Source of the DNA: Calonectria ilicicola
Taxonomy: Eukaryota > Ascomycota > Sordariomycetes > Hypocreales > Nectriaceae
Length of the DNA: 64,000 nucleotides
NCBI GenBank assembly: GCA_020809705.1
Contig: CP085835.1
Location: 3,534,001-3,598,000 of the forward strand
Direction: 5' to 3'
Below the pieces are notes generated by a model. That model was not told the origin of the DNA and did no database searches. It saw only the letters and a list, made by a program, of their open reading frames with translations. This document shows, piece after piece, positions 48,161 through 60,600 of the stretch; position 1 is the first letter of the stretch, and every line of letters begins with the position of its first letter. A program made the position numbers and the translations under genes.

Positions 48161-48455
48161 TGAACTGGTCACTTTCATCATATTCCTAGCTGGATAAGGC
48201 TTCTAGGTCGCTGAGGGCAACTATGTTAGCAAGTTTCTTTCCTCTAATAAAGAAATCTAGATTATAACTAAGAAATCCCCAAAACTTGCATATCATTGTT
48301 AATTCAATTAGCTTAATACTTAATTGGGCTGGTTATTCGGTTAGTAGGTTGAGCCTTCTCCTTATCTGGTCGGTTTTACCCATGGAGGGGTGACTTTCTT
48401 CGCTCTTTATTTTTTATATTCTTTCTCTTAGGCTGAGGTTGCTCGGTTTGAAACT

Positions 48456-48472
48456 TAGCAATTGCTACCACT
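48456..48472 (-). other. Putative primer-binding site with a 12-bp palindrome
   Basis: Directly inside the 5' LTR the minus strand reads AGTGGTAGCAATTGCTA. It contains TGGTAGCA, similar in style to fungal gypsy primer-binding sites, overlapping the perfect palindrome TAGCAATTGCTA. The priming tRNA cannot be told by eye. Confidence 0.4.
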
Positions 48473-48747
48473 TGTTATACTTCTAGGTATAATTAACCCT
48501 TAGTACATTGGATCTAGCTAAAGGTAAGTAATTTAGTTAGATAATAAGGTCCCTAATATGATAAGTCAATATTAGCTAGCGGAAGGTTAGATGTAGCGAT
48601 TTTGCCTTATGATATGGAAAGGTAGGTCCTGTAGTATAAGATTGAATATGCTTGTCTTCTCTATTCTACTAGGTAGCTTCTACTTATAGAAGGTTGAAAG
48701 CTATATGTGACTCATTGGTCTTATGTATCTAAAGAAGAGTTATAACA
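48473..48747 (-). repeat. 5' LTR of the 9550-bp retroelement
   Basis: Starts TGTTATACTTCTAGG on the plus strand and ends GAGTTATAACA. It carries more C-to-T and G-to-A changes than its partner, so RIP hit this end harder. Confidence 0.9.
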
Positions 48748-48802
48748 GTAGTGGAAAGTGTGATGTATACTTGTCTGTAATATATGCTTATTATATATGT
48801 TA

Positions 48803-49689
48803 TAAATTTAAAAATATATATATTTTATATTTAATAATTATAATTATATTTAAAGTTTAATTAATTTAAGAATTTATATATTTATTTATTATATTATTAT
48901 TATATATTATTATTATTTTAATATATTTTTAATTAATATTATAATTATATTTATAATTTTATTATTTTATTTAATTATTAATATATATATAATTTTTATT
49001 ACATTATAATATAATAAATTAATTAATTTAATTAAAAGTTATTTATTTTAATAAATTTTTAAACTTTATATTTTAATTTAATTTAATTAAAAAAGATATA
49101 ACCTTTTATAATATTTAAAAGTATATTAATCTTAAAATAAAGAATAATATTTTTAAATTAAAGGAAATTATAAAGTTAAATTTATAATTTAAAGAAACTT
49201 TTACTTTTATTTAAATAAAAAAGGAAAATCAATAATTATATTTTCATTAAATATTAAATAAAAAAAAGCACTTTTAATTACTTAGATAAATACTATTTAA
49301 CCTTCTCTTTTCCTTAATCTTAAAATCTATATAAGATCTATTTATTACCTTCCTTAATCTTTATAAATAAACCTCATTTCTTTTTAAATCTTATTTATTT
49401 AGTTCTTATATTTATTACTAATAATATCTATTATAAAGCTTTTCTTTTTTAAATCTAGATTCTTAAATCTAAATTTATTATACTTTTATATTATTTTTTT
49501 AAAATTTAATATTCTTTTTTAATAAATTTTTAATTATTTATATTAAAATTATTAATAAAAATATAAAATATTTAAAGTTTATATATAATAAATTTTATTT
49601 TTTAATAAATTATAAAATTAATTTTAAGATTTATATTTAATTTATTTTTAATAAATTTTAATTACTATTTAATATATAATATAAAAAGT
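48803..49689. other. Extremely AT-rich RIPped sequence
   Basis: Nearly pure A+T with no readable gene. It is probably an old repeat mutated beyond recognition. Confidence 0.5.
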
Positions 49690-49697
49690 AATTATAT

Positions 49698-50102
49698 CAC
49701 TAGCTATAGAGGCCACAGGGTTACATTTGGAAGCTCTTGTCTTGTCAATTGAAGGGTCTATCTAGGTCTCTTATAGCTGCTGTTGTGACTAGCTGTTCCG
49801 GTCGGCCGAGGGGAGTTTCTTTTAGGTTGAGGCTATCCAAAGCTAGCTACGGTGACCACCGCATACGGATGTTGCTTGCAGCCGCGTTGGGATAGGTCTG
49901 TAGTAGCTAGATCCTTCATCTAGGCATTTATCCTGATTTGTATGACTATTTGGGGCCGGTTGCGGCAAGAGCTATCTAGCTGTTACTATAAGTACTGGAC
50001 TGTGCCGTCGAGGGCATCGAGGCTTTGTAGTCAAGGTCCGGCCGGGCCCTAAGAGGCCCGGCTGCTAGGCTAGGCTGTTGAGACCATCTTGTGAGTGTGA
50101 CA
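49698..50102. mobile_element. 405-bp GC-normal island flanked by an 8-bp repeat
   Basis: In the middle of AT-rich sequence a 405-bp block of ordinary composition appears, from CACTAGCTATAGAGGCC to GAGTGTGACA. It is bordered on both sides by AATTATAT (49690-49697 and 50103-50110). An 8-bp duplication is typical of hAT elements, but the ends share only a very short inverted motif (TCAC/GTGA), and both flanks are AT-rich, so chance is possible. No coding frame is recognised. It contains GGGCCCTAAGAGGCCCGG, a local hairpin. Confidence 0.4.
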
Positions 50103-50110
50103 AATTATAT

Positions 50111-51525
50111 ATAAAAAGTATTATTAATATATTTTTTAATAAATAAATAGTTTTAATTATAAAAGATATAATACTTAAATAATATTATATTAAAAATAAT
50201 AAAGGATATATATTAAAATTTATAATTTTAATAAAAGAAGCTATTTTAAATATAATTATTTAAATTTTTATAAAGGTAATCTAATTATAAAATTGATTGT
50301 ATTTTAGTTGGGTGAATTATATGATTAAATTTAATTATATTTATTATTATTATAGCTTTGGAGCTCCTTCTAGGTTAGAGCCTACGATTTACTAAAATAA
50401 AAGAGGAAAATAAAAATAAAGAGAAAGAGAAAAAATAAACCTTAATTAGCTAGGTTTTTAAAAGCTATAAGATAGCTTTAATAATAATAACCTTAATTAT
50501 AATAATAATATCTTTATCTTTAAGATATATAAAAATCTAGTTTATTGAATTATATAAAGATGTGGGACCAAGAGGACCAATCAAGTATATATATTGAATA
50601 TATACTAGCGCAAGATACTATAGGGCAAGGATGCCTATAATAGTATTATATAATAAGTATAGGCGAATGGTTCTATAGTTTATTAAATTAAAGTTTTAAT
50701 AATAAAAATAAAGGTTTATTATAATCTTATTTATATTTTACTTTAGTTATAAATTTAATTTATTATAATTCTTTAATTTCTTTTTTTTAAAAAATTAATA
50801 TATTATATAATAAATAGAGCTATTAAAAGTTTAAAAAAGATTAATATTATATTATTATTTTTTAAGTTAATAAGGATTTATTATAATAGATAAGAGTTAT
50901 AAATGTAAGTTATATATAATCAAAAGTATAAATAAGAACTTTAAGAAGAGTTTATTTAAAAAGATAAAGTTTTAAAGAATTTAAATATATTTTTTATTTT
51001 AATTTTTAAAAATATTTTAATTATAAAGTTAAAAAAATAAAAATCTTAAGATTTAAAGAATATTAAGAAGTAGATATTATTATTATTTATAATATAAATT
51101 TTATATAATATAAAGAAAATTATAATATTTATAAAAGATTTTATAATTATAATAATTTAATAATAAAAATAGTTTTAAATATAGTAATAGTAACTTTAGG
51201 TTTAGTAATAGTAATTTTAGATAGATATATTATATTAGTTGGTTGTATAGTCTAGTATAGATTTAAGGAAGGATTATAAGAAACTTTTATTATATAATTA
51301 TAAGAGGCTTAATAAAGATATATTAGATATTTAAGTTAATAATTGGATTTATATTATTAAAGTTAGTAATAGCTTATAGCCAGGTAGCTCTATTATATAG
51401 TATATAAAGTGGGCTATAATTAAGTTCTTATATTCTTTATAGATATAATAGTGTAATTATATTAGGGGGCTTATTAGCTAAGACTTTTTATAAGAAGACT
51501 TTTTTATTTTTATATATAAGATATA
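50111..51525. other. AT-rich RIPped repeat remnants
   Basis: No gene is present. A few short GC-normal words (for example GTGGGACCAAGAGGACCAAT near 50563) survive. The element they came from is not identified. Confidence 0.4.
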
Positions 51526-52198
51526 ACATACTCCATAAGCAAGCGCACCACATAAGCAAGTACACCACTTTTCACTATACCCTATTTTTAAACTAAAATA
51601 AAAACATTATAAAGCATTTAATTAATAAATTCTAATTACTATTTTTTTTATTAAAGATCTTAATAATTATTTAATATATTTTTATATTATAATTAATCTT
51701 ATTATAAGTTCTATAGTACCTGCTACTTAATTATATTAATTTTCCTTAACTATTACTTTATAATATTTCTATCTATATTTATATATTTATATTTATTTAA
51801 TTAATTACTTTTTTATTTTTTTTATTATTATTATTTCTTTATTTTATAATTAAATCTTTTTAAATTTATAATATTTATTTAATACTTTATTTATTTATTT
51901 AAGATCCTAGATTTTAGTTTTTAATAAGATTATCTTATATATAATAGCTTTTATTTTTTAAAAAGTAATTATAATATTTTAATGATAGATTTTAAAAAAC
52001 TACTTTAAAACTTTCTAATTTATCTTTTAAAATACTTAAACTATAAGCTAATCTTAATAATATTTTTTAAAATCTTTAATATCTAAGGGCTAGTAGATTT
52101 AATTATTTGATTAAATAGTGTTGGTGTTTATAGCTATATATTAAGCCTTAATATAATATTTTCTATATTTAAAGGATTAAGCCTAGTTTCTCTAAAAC
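51526..52198 (+). mobile_element. Fot1/pogo-like transposon, copy B, truncated
   Basis: Starts ACATACTCCATAAGC after a TA, like copy C, and follows copy C base for base apart from transitions for about 670 bp. After CTAAAACCTG near 52198 the similarity stops. It is in the same orientation as copy C. The right-hand two thirds are missing. Confidence 0.65.
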
Positions 52199-54111
52199 CT
52201 GCTGTGAAGGGCTGGTCCTGGGTTTATTTAACCTAAAGAGTGCTCTATATTAGTTTATCTAAAGCTAAGAAGGAAGAAGAAGAAGATAATTAGAAGAATA
52301 TATTTTTTTAATTATATATGCTTTAGTATATTTTTATTATTAATATAATTATAAAGCTTAATTTAAGTAAATATAATATAATTATAATTCTTTATTAAAT
52401 TTTAATTTATAATATTACTTTTTTTCTTTTAAGTAATAACTTTATTACTTTAGTATTATATACTTGCTTATTAGATTATTTAATTTTATAATTAGCTTAT
52501 AAATAGCTTTATATATATTTAAGGCTTCTAGCTCTATTAAGAACTTTATTAGTTATTAAATAGGTTCTTTATAATTATATTATTAAATAAGAGCTTTTTA
52601 AATCTTGCCTTATTCTTATTACTTTTATTTAATATATAGGATTTCTTTAATTATTTATTTATCTTTATTATCTACTTAAATTAATAGAGGCTAGAAATTA
52701 TCTTATTATTATTCTAATAAAAGATCTTATTATACTCTTTTTAAAAGATTAATATAGAATTATAAATATATTACTTTAAATATATTAATCTTTATTATAT
52801 ATATATCTATTACCTTTATTATAGTATATTATTAATATAGCTAATCTAGCTTCTTATAAGGCCTAAAGGACTTATAATTGATCAGATTAATCTAGACTTT
52901 ATCTTTAATCTTAAATCTCTTTACTAATATCTACTTTTTATTTATTATCTATTTATAATACTATTATATTATAGTTATTATAGCTTATATAAATTTTATA
53001 ATATCTTAAATCTTTTATCATAAGTTCCTAGCCTAGGCCTTATTACTATTTAATAATAACTCTATAGTAATTTTCTAGATTTTAAAGGGCTCTATATAAT
53101 ACCTATACTTTAAAAAGAAAGGATTTATCTTTATAACTAAGTTCTTATAATTGTTTAATATTAATTATACTATTAGAAGATAATAACCTTAATCCTTTTA
53201 TAAATAGTAAATATATATTTATAAGTATACTTAGATTTCCTAATTTATCTATTCTAGCCCTCTATTAGTCTATAAATAGTATATTATATTAAGCTATTAT
53301 ATAATATTAGCTAGCTTATAGAAGGCTTACTAGAACCTATTAATCTAATTACTTTTTTAATTACTAATAATAAACTAAAGTATTCTATATAATCTATAAT
53401 AATAGCTAAAAAACTATTCTATATAAGCTTTTACTTCTATTATAAGTATAATCTTAAATATAATAACTTATATAAATCAATTAACTATTATCTATAAATA
53501 TTAAGATTTATCCTTACCTATTAAAGGAAGATCTATTATAAAATCTATAACTAGATCATTCTATAGTTGTTCTAGAACTAATAAAGGCTTTAATAACCCT
53601 CTTTTTAATTATTATTAGATATAATTTCTTTTATAGACTTAATAATTAATAATAAACTAATAAACTAGCTATAATAATCCTAGCTAAAAGAATTATCTTA
53701 ATACTAAAGCTATTATACTATTATAGCCTAAATAATCTTTAATAATAATATTATATTCTATCTATATAATATAAATATATAATATCTTTATATTAATCTT
53801 ATTATTAAATACCTATAATCAATCTTAAAAGATTAATTAATCTTTAATATTTAAAATATATTCTAAAATCTAAATCTTTAAATCTAACTTAAATAATAAA
53901 CTTTACTCCTACTACTATACTATAATATATATATTTATATAAATCTTATTTATAATAATAATTTAATTCTATAAATTCTATAACTTTAAATAATCAAAGA
54001 AAACTATTATTTATAATATCTCTACCTAGGCTACCTAAAGAATAACTTACTCTAGTATAATCACTCTATTCTATAGAATAACTAATTAAAGGATTAACTA
54101 CAGGTAATAAC
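52199..54111 (-). mobile_element. RIPped gypsy integrase-region remnant
   Basis: On the minus strand near 53520-53560 the reading NDLVIDFIIDLP appears, the start of a gypsy integrase core (normally W-x-x-V-x-x-DFI-x-x-LP). The rest is heavily AT-mutated. A short less-mutated stretch at 52190-52290 has GCTGTGAAGGGCTGGTCCTG. No LTR pair was found. Confidence 0.5.
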
Positions 54112-54507
54112 TATAACGTTCTGGTTAATTCCTAACTTGATGAACTAATCAAAATAAAGGGTTTATTGTTAGCAAGATAGTTAAGTATATTATAATAAAT
54201 AGAGTAATAGAAGTATTATGTTAAGTAATAGTTAATTGTAATTAAAGTAATTAAATTATATTAAAAGTTAGGTAATATTAGTTATAAAGGTGGATTCTAA
54301 TTTATTTATATATTTATTATTTAATAGGTATTTATTATATTAATTTTATTTAATATATTAATAATTAAGGTAATAATTATAAAATAATTATTAATATTAT
54401 AAATAATTATTTATAAGTACTTCCTTATTAATTAATATAAAGTTATAAGATAAATAAATATTATTTTTATTTTATTTAATTATTTAAGTATATTATAAAT
54501 TATAATA
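54112..54507 (-). repeat. Left LTR (3') of the 8764-bp element
   Basis: Starts TATAACGTTCTGG and ends AATTATAATA. Its first 60 bp keep more C and G than the partner, but from about 54300 on it is strongly AT-mutated, the opposite of the right LTR. Confidence 0.75.
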
Positions 54508-55789
54508 TAATATTTCCCCTTTATTAATCTTATTTTTAAAGTTTATTAAATTAATCTTATATATAAGTTTTTTATTCTTAACCTTTAAAATATTTTTTAA
54601 TTATATTTTAAGATTTAAATACTTTTAAATTATATCTTTATATTAATACTTAAGCCTAGCTTATTAATTTAATTAATTTTAAAATTATATTATATTTTTT
54701 TTATTTTTTAAAAGTTTATAATATAAAATATTATTAGATTTTAATAATTATTATAATAAATATATTTATTATAATAAAATATATAATACTTTAAAGATAT
54801 CTTTAGCTATATATATATAATTTTTATAAATAATAAGTATAAGTAAATACTAATATTTATAATAATCTAGATAAATTAAAAGTTTAATTATTTAAATATA
54901 AAGAAGAAGATAATTAAGAAGAAATTCCTTTATATTTAAGTAAAAGTACTTATAATTTAAACTAAAGTTTAAGAATCTTTAAATTATTTATTCTACTTTT
55001 ATTATTAGAAATATTAGTTTAAAATAAAAGGTATAAAAATAATATATTAAAATCTTTCTTCTTTAAATAAATTAAAAAATATAAATTAAATAAAGTTAAA
55101 GGCTATTATTTAGGTGTAATTTTTAAGGGCTATAGATATTATTAATTAGAATATTATTAATTTTAATAATTTACTTAATATTATATCTTTAGAAATACTT
55201 CTAGTATCTTTAAGTAATATATAAGATATTTTATTAATTTTTAAGTTATTTCTTTATAATCTTTCTATTTAATTTTAAATTTTCTATCTTTCTTTTTCTT
55301 TATAATATCTTCTTAACTTCCTATTAATCTTTTAAATTTTCTATTTATAGTTTATATTTAGGTTCTATATTTACCTAGATATTATTACTTGGTTTTAATA
55401 ATAAGATATAGAATATAGGGTGGATCTTAATATTATCTAGAAGATCAAGCTTATAGTTATTTTTTAATATTTTTCTTTTAATTAGGTATAGTTTAATTTA
55501 TATAAAATTAATTTTTTTATTTTATTTTTTTATTATAAGATTTTTTATTATTAAGTAGACTATATCTCTTTTTAAAAAGATTAATCCTTTTAACCTTTTA
55601 AAATTATAATATCTTTTTATAATATTATAAATAAATTTAAATTTAATCTTTATTTCTTTATATAATTTTCTTAAATTATCTAACTTAATTATTACTTTTA
55701 CTTAAATTATACTTTCTAAAGGAGCTTAGTAAGTATCTAATATAAAGCTAAAATTAGCTTTTATTAGTATTATTTTAATATTATAATTA

Positions 55790-57648
55790 ACATACTCCAT
55801 AAGCTTGTAACATAGATAAGCATACAATACACTTTTTACAATACCCTATTTTAAAATTAAGATAAAAATATAATAAAATATTTAATTAATTAATTTTAAT
55901 TACTATTCTCTTTCTTAAAGATCTTAATAATTACCTAATATATCCTTATATTATAGCTAATCTTACTATAAATCTTATAATACCTACTATCTAATTATAC
56001 TAACTTTCCTTAATTATTATTTTATAATATTTCTATTTATATTTATATATTTACTTTTATTTAATTAATTACTTTTTTATTTATTTTTATTATTATTATT
56101 TTTTTATTTTATAATTAAGTTCTTTTAGATTTATAATATTTATTTAATATCTTATTTACTTATTAAAGATCCTAGATCTTAGCTTTTAATAAAATAATTT
56201 TATATATAATAACTTTTATTTTTTAGAAAGTAATTATAATATCTTAATAATAGACTTTAAAGAGGTATTTTAAAGCCTTTAAATTTATTTTATAAGGTAT
56301 TTAAACTATAAGCTAGTTTTAGTAATATTCCTTAGAGTCTTTAAGATCTAAGGAGTAATAGGCTTAATTATCTAATTAAATAATATTAGTATTTGTAGCT
56401 ATATATTAAGCTTTAATATAACATTTTCTACATTTAAAGGATCAAGCCTAGCTCCTTTAAAATCTACCTTAATATTACTTTCTATTATAATAGCTTAATA
56501 TATATTATAAAAGGCTAGAAAGAAGTTAGCCTTTAAAATATAGGTTATAAAGTATCTAATTAAATGTTTTATTTCCTTTCTATATATTATTTTTAATAGC
56601 CTAAAGTATATAATATTAAGTAGCTAAAATAGATAAGATAAATAAGATAGTATATAAAATATAATAATTTTATTATTCTTATAATATTCTTTAAATTTAA
56701 TTAAATAATAATTTTTATATTTATTAAAGATTAAAAGATAATAATAATTAATTAATTAATTACTTATATAATAATTAAAATACTTTAACTACTTAAAAAT
56801 TATTTTATTATTAATTTAGCTATTTTAAGTAATTATAATAACCTAATTACCTAAAAGATTACTTTCTTAATACTAATTAATAAAATAATATTAGCTTATA
56901 ATAATAAGAAATAATAGAATAGTCTAGCCTCTTATATTAATAGTTTCAATTACTATCATCCATTCTTGGTTTCTAGGTTAGATTAATTTTAAATTTGAAT
57001 ATCTTTTTATACCTATTATAATCATTCTACTTACAATAATGCCTATTATAAAGTTAATTTTATTAAAGTTATATATATTATTTAATTAAATATTATACTT
57101 ACTTACTATATTAATTATAAATTAAAGCTAATTATTAATTATCTTTAAATCTTTATATTTAACTTTTTTATAATTATATTTATAATAGAATTATATTTTA
57201 AATTTTAAATAATATTTAATAAAATTTAAAATTTAATATTTATTAATAAATAATATATTTTAATTAAAAAATAATTAATTAATTATTTTTTTAATATTAT
57301 ATAATCTTAAAAAGAATCTTTATAAATCTAAATTAAGAATAAATTAAATAATAATCTCTTCTTCTAAATTAAATAACTTATAAAAGAAAAAAATCTAATT
57401 ACTATAAAACTAAATACCATACTATTAATAACATAACCAAGGCTTATTAATATTATAAATTAATACAACCTTTTAGGTACTTAATTTTCTATTATTTTAA
57501 AAGGTCTGAAGGGTAAGAAGGGTTTTAGACTTAGTATTTAACTAAGATATATTTAATAATTAAGAAGTATTTAATTAAATGGATAGTAATGTGTATGAGG
57601 GATTTTTACGTCGTATGCTTATCTGCGTCGCAAGCTTATAGAGTACGT
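55790..57648 (+). mobile_element. Fot1/pogo-like transposon, copy C, complete, 1859 bp
   Basis: Left end ACATACTCCATAAGCTTG and right end (reverse strand) ACGTACTCTATAAGCTTG form inverted repeats of about 45 bp that continue through AGATAAGCATAC. TA flanks each side (55788-55789 and 57649-57650). The length equals that of copy A. The body is RIPped; the right end keeps several CpG-containing words (CGTCGTATGC, GCGTCGCAAGC). It is inserted in the 8764-bp LTR element. Confidence 0.8.
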
Positions 57649-60600
57649 TATAGAATATATTATATACTAATTATATAATAAATAATTTTTTTATTTAATT
57701 AATTTATTTATAATTAATATAATATTATAAATATTACTTAATTTTCTAATTTTAGTATTTAATTTATCCATCTATCTAAAAATAGAAGATTATATTTAAT
57801 TTATAATTTAATCCTATTAATAATATTAAGCTTTACTAAAACTTAAATATAAATAATTATTCTCTATTTAAGATAATTTTAATTAATAATTTATATATAA
57901 TAATTATATATTAAAAAAAAAGGTAGATAAATTATTTTTCTTTTATTACTTTATTATAAGAAAGATAATATATTACTTTTATAAAATAATTAATAATAAT
58001 AAAAATACTATTATAATATACTTTTATAATAAGGTCTACTAATAAAAGAAGATTAGTAATAAAGTCTATTATAATTAAATCTTATAATTATTATATAATA
58101 AAAGATAGTTATAATAATTTATATAATTTATATCTTAGTTTTTTAAAGTATTAATATAGGCTATATTCCTTATATACTTATTTAACTTTCTTTTTTATCT
58201 TACTAAAGGAAAATATCTATTTAACTTATTTAAGGGTTTTATTAATACCTTTATAGCTATATAAGGGATATTTATGAATATCTTTTATTAATTCTATTTA
58301 ATATTTCTTTAATATTTATAAGTAATTTGTTTTTTCTTTTTCTAAAAGTATTAGATTATATTTTTTAATTTTTTTAATAATAGATTATCTTATTTTACTT
58401 ATTATATTAGTATTTCTATAGTAGTGGTTCTAATTATATATAGTAATCCTCCTACTTTTATAATAGTAATTATTTTCTTTATTTCTATTATTATTTTATT
58501 AATTAAAGTTTATTCTAGTTCTTTATTAGTATTATAAATTAATAGTTTTTTTTGTATTTTTAATTTTTCTATATTATAGTTAGATTAGTAGTTAATTGTA
58601 TTAGTATAATTATTCTTAGTTCCTTTAATATAAATAATTTAATAATTAAATTTAGATAGATATTTTATATATTATAATTATCTTTTATTAAATTTCTAAA
58701 TAATTATAAAGTAAATAATATTTTTATAATTAATATATATTATAATTTTATAATTACTTTTTAAAAGATATTATTAGAATTCTTTAAAAGTATTAATAAT
58801 AATAAAAAATTCTTTATTATAAATAAAGTAATTTAGCTTAAGGCTATATAGCTTATATAAGTAGAATGCTATAAGATATAGGTTTTCTTATTCATCTTAT
58901 TATCCAATCTAGGCCCCTAGGGCAAAATCCAATACATTAATTTCTAGCTTTATAGGCTTATTAAGGTTAAATATTATAAGAATAGGTTCTTCTAAAATAG
59001 TATTTTTTATAACTTTAAATAATTATTATACTTTATTTTCTTATTAAAAAATAATTTCTTTTTTAATTAATTTTATTATATTTAAAATAATTTTATTAAA
59101 TCCTTTAATAAATCTTTAATAATAATTAATAAATCTAAAAAAGACTTATACTTCTTTTATATTAATAAATTCCTTTTAATCTTTTACTATAGTAACTTTC
59201 TTTAGGTCTATATAAATTTTATTAAAGCTAATAATATATCCTAGAAATTCTACTTCTTAAGTATAAAATTTATTTTTTTTAATTTAATTAAAAGTTTAAT
59301 ATCTTAAAGGGCTTTTAAGATCTTATAAATATATTCTTTATATTCTTTTTTATTTTTAAAAAAAATAAAAATATTATCTAGGTAATAGATAATAAAGATA
59401 TTTAAGTATTTTTATAATATATTAATTATTATTTATTAGAATAATACTAATATATTTATAAGTCCAAAAAATATAACTAAATATTCAAATAATCTAAACT
59501 TTATTTAAAAAGCAGTTTTTTATTTATATTTTTCTTTAATATAAATAAGATTATATACTCCTTTAAAATCTAATATAATAAAGATATTAGCTTTATAAAG
59601 ATAATCTTTTATTTTATTAATTAATAGTAATAAAGTACAATTTTTAATAGTAATATTATTAAGCTATTAATAATCTATAATAAGATATAATATCCTATTT
59701 TTTTTAAGTATAAATATAATAAAGTAATTAATTTTAAAATTTAAAATATAAATATATCCTTTTTTAAGTATATCTTAAATATATTTCTTTAAAGTATTAA
59801 ATTTAATTTAATTAAAATTATAAATAAGGTAAAATTAAATATTAGATCTATCCTTAAAAATAATTTTATAATCTTACTAATTAAACTTAAATAATCTAAT
59901 ATCTAGTTCTTTTATAAAGAGCTTTTTATAGATTTAGTATTATAAAAGTATATTATATAATTTATTTATTTTTATTTTAATTTTTATTTTTTTAAGGCTT
60001 TTATTAATTTATTAGAATTATATTTTAAAATAAATAATTATTTATTATTTTTATTTTTTTTAATTATTTTTATATTTATATTTTATTTTTTTAAATAATA
60101 AAGATTCTTCTTTATTTATATTTTTTACTTAATTAAAGTTAGAAGTTTAAGATCTTTTATTATATTTTATAAAAATATTATTAATTATATTATACTTCTT
60201 AAATATTTACACCTAGCTAATATATTAGTAGATATTAGGATTATATTAATATAATTATAGATACTTTAAAACTAGATTATATTATCTAATATTAATAATA
60301 TTAAAGATTATTTCTTAATTCTTTCTTTTAATAAAGACTTTTAAATAATTAATCTTTTTATTTATAATATTATTATTATATTTAAAGAATATTCTTTTTA
60401 TATTAATAATCTTATATAAGTTAACTTTTATTATTTATAATAATTAAAGTTTATTAATTATTTAAGAATTTATATAATTTTACTTAGCTTTACTATTTAC
60501 TATAATATTATATTATTTTCTTTTAATTTTTACTTTTATTTCTAATTATTATTAAAATTACTTTTTAATTATAAAATATAAAGCTTTTTAAAAAGTTCTT

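Larger units (their letters stand above)
39198..48747 (-). mobile_element. Ty3/gypsy LTR retroelement, 9550 bp, nested in copy A
   Basis: Two 275-bp LTRs bound the element. Both begin TGTTA and end TAACA (TAATA in the left one). The 5-bp target duplication GTAGT is perfect (39193-39197 and 48748-48752). On the minus strand the order is gag-like, aspartic protease, reverse transcriptase, RNase H, integrase, chromodomain, then a further ORF region. Many TGG codons have become TAG, as RIP does. At 9.55 kb it is longer than most fungal gypsy elements because of the extra 3' region. It is much less mutated than the DNA transposon it sits in, so it inserted later. Confidence 0.9.
37387..48800 (-). 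mobile_element. Fot1/pogo-like DNA transposon, copy A, split by a retroelement
   Basis: The left end ATGTATATAATAAGCATATA and the right end (reverse strand ACATATATAATAAGCATATA) are inverted repeats of about 45 bp. TA dinucleotides flank both ends (37385-37386 and 48801-48802), as for Tc1/mariner-pogo transposons. Leaving out the inserted retroelement and its 5-bp duplication gives 1859 bp, the same as copy C. The body matches the inverse of copy C around the insertion point, so this copy is reversed relative to copy C. Size and ends resemble Fot1 elements. It is RIPped so strongly that no transposase frame is readable. Confidence 0.75.
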
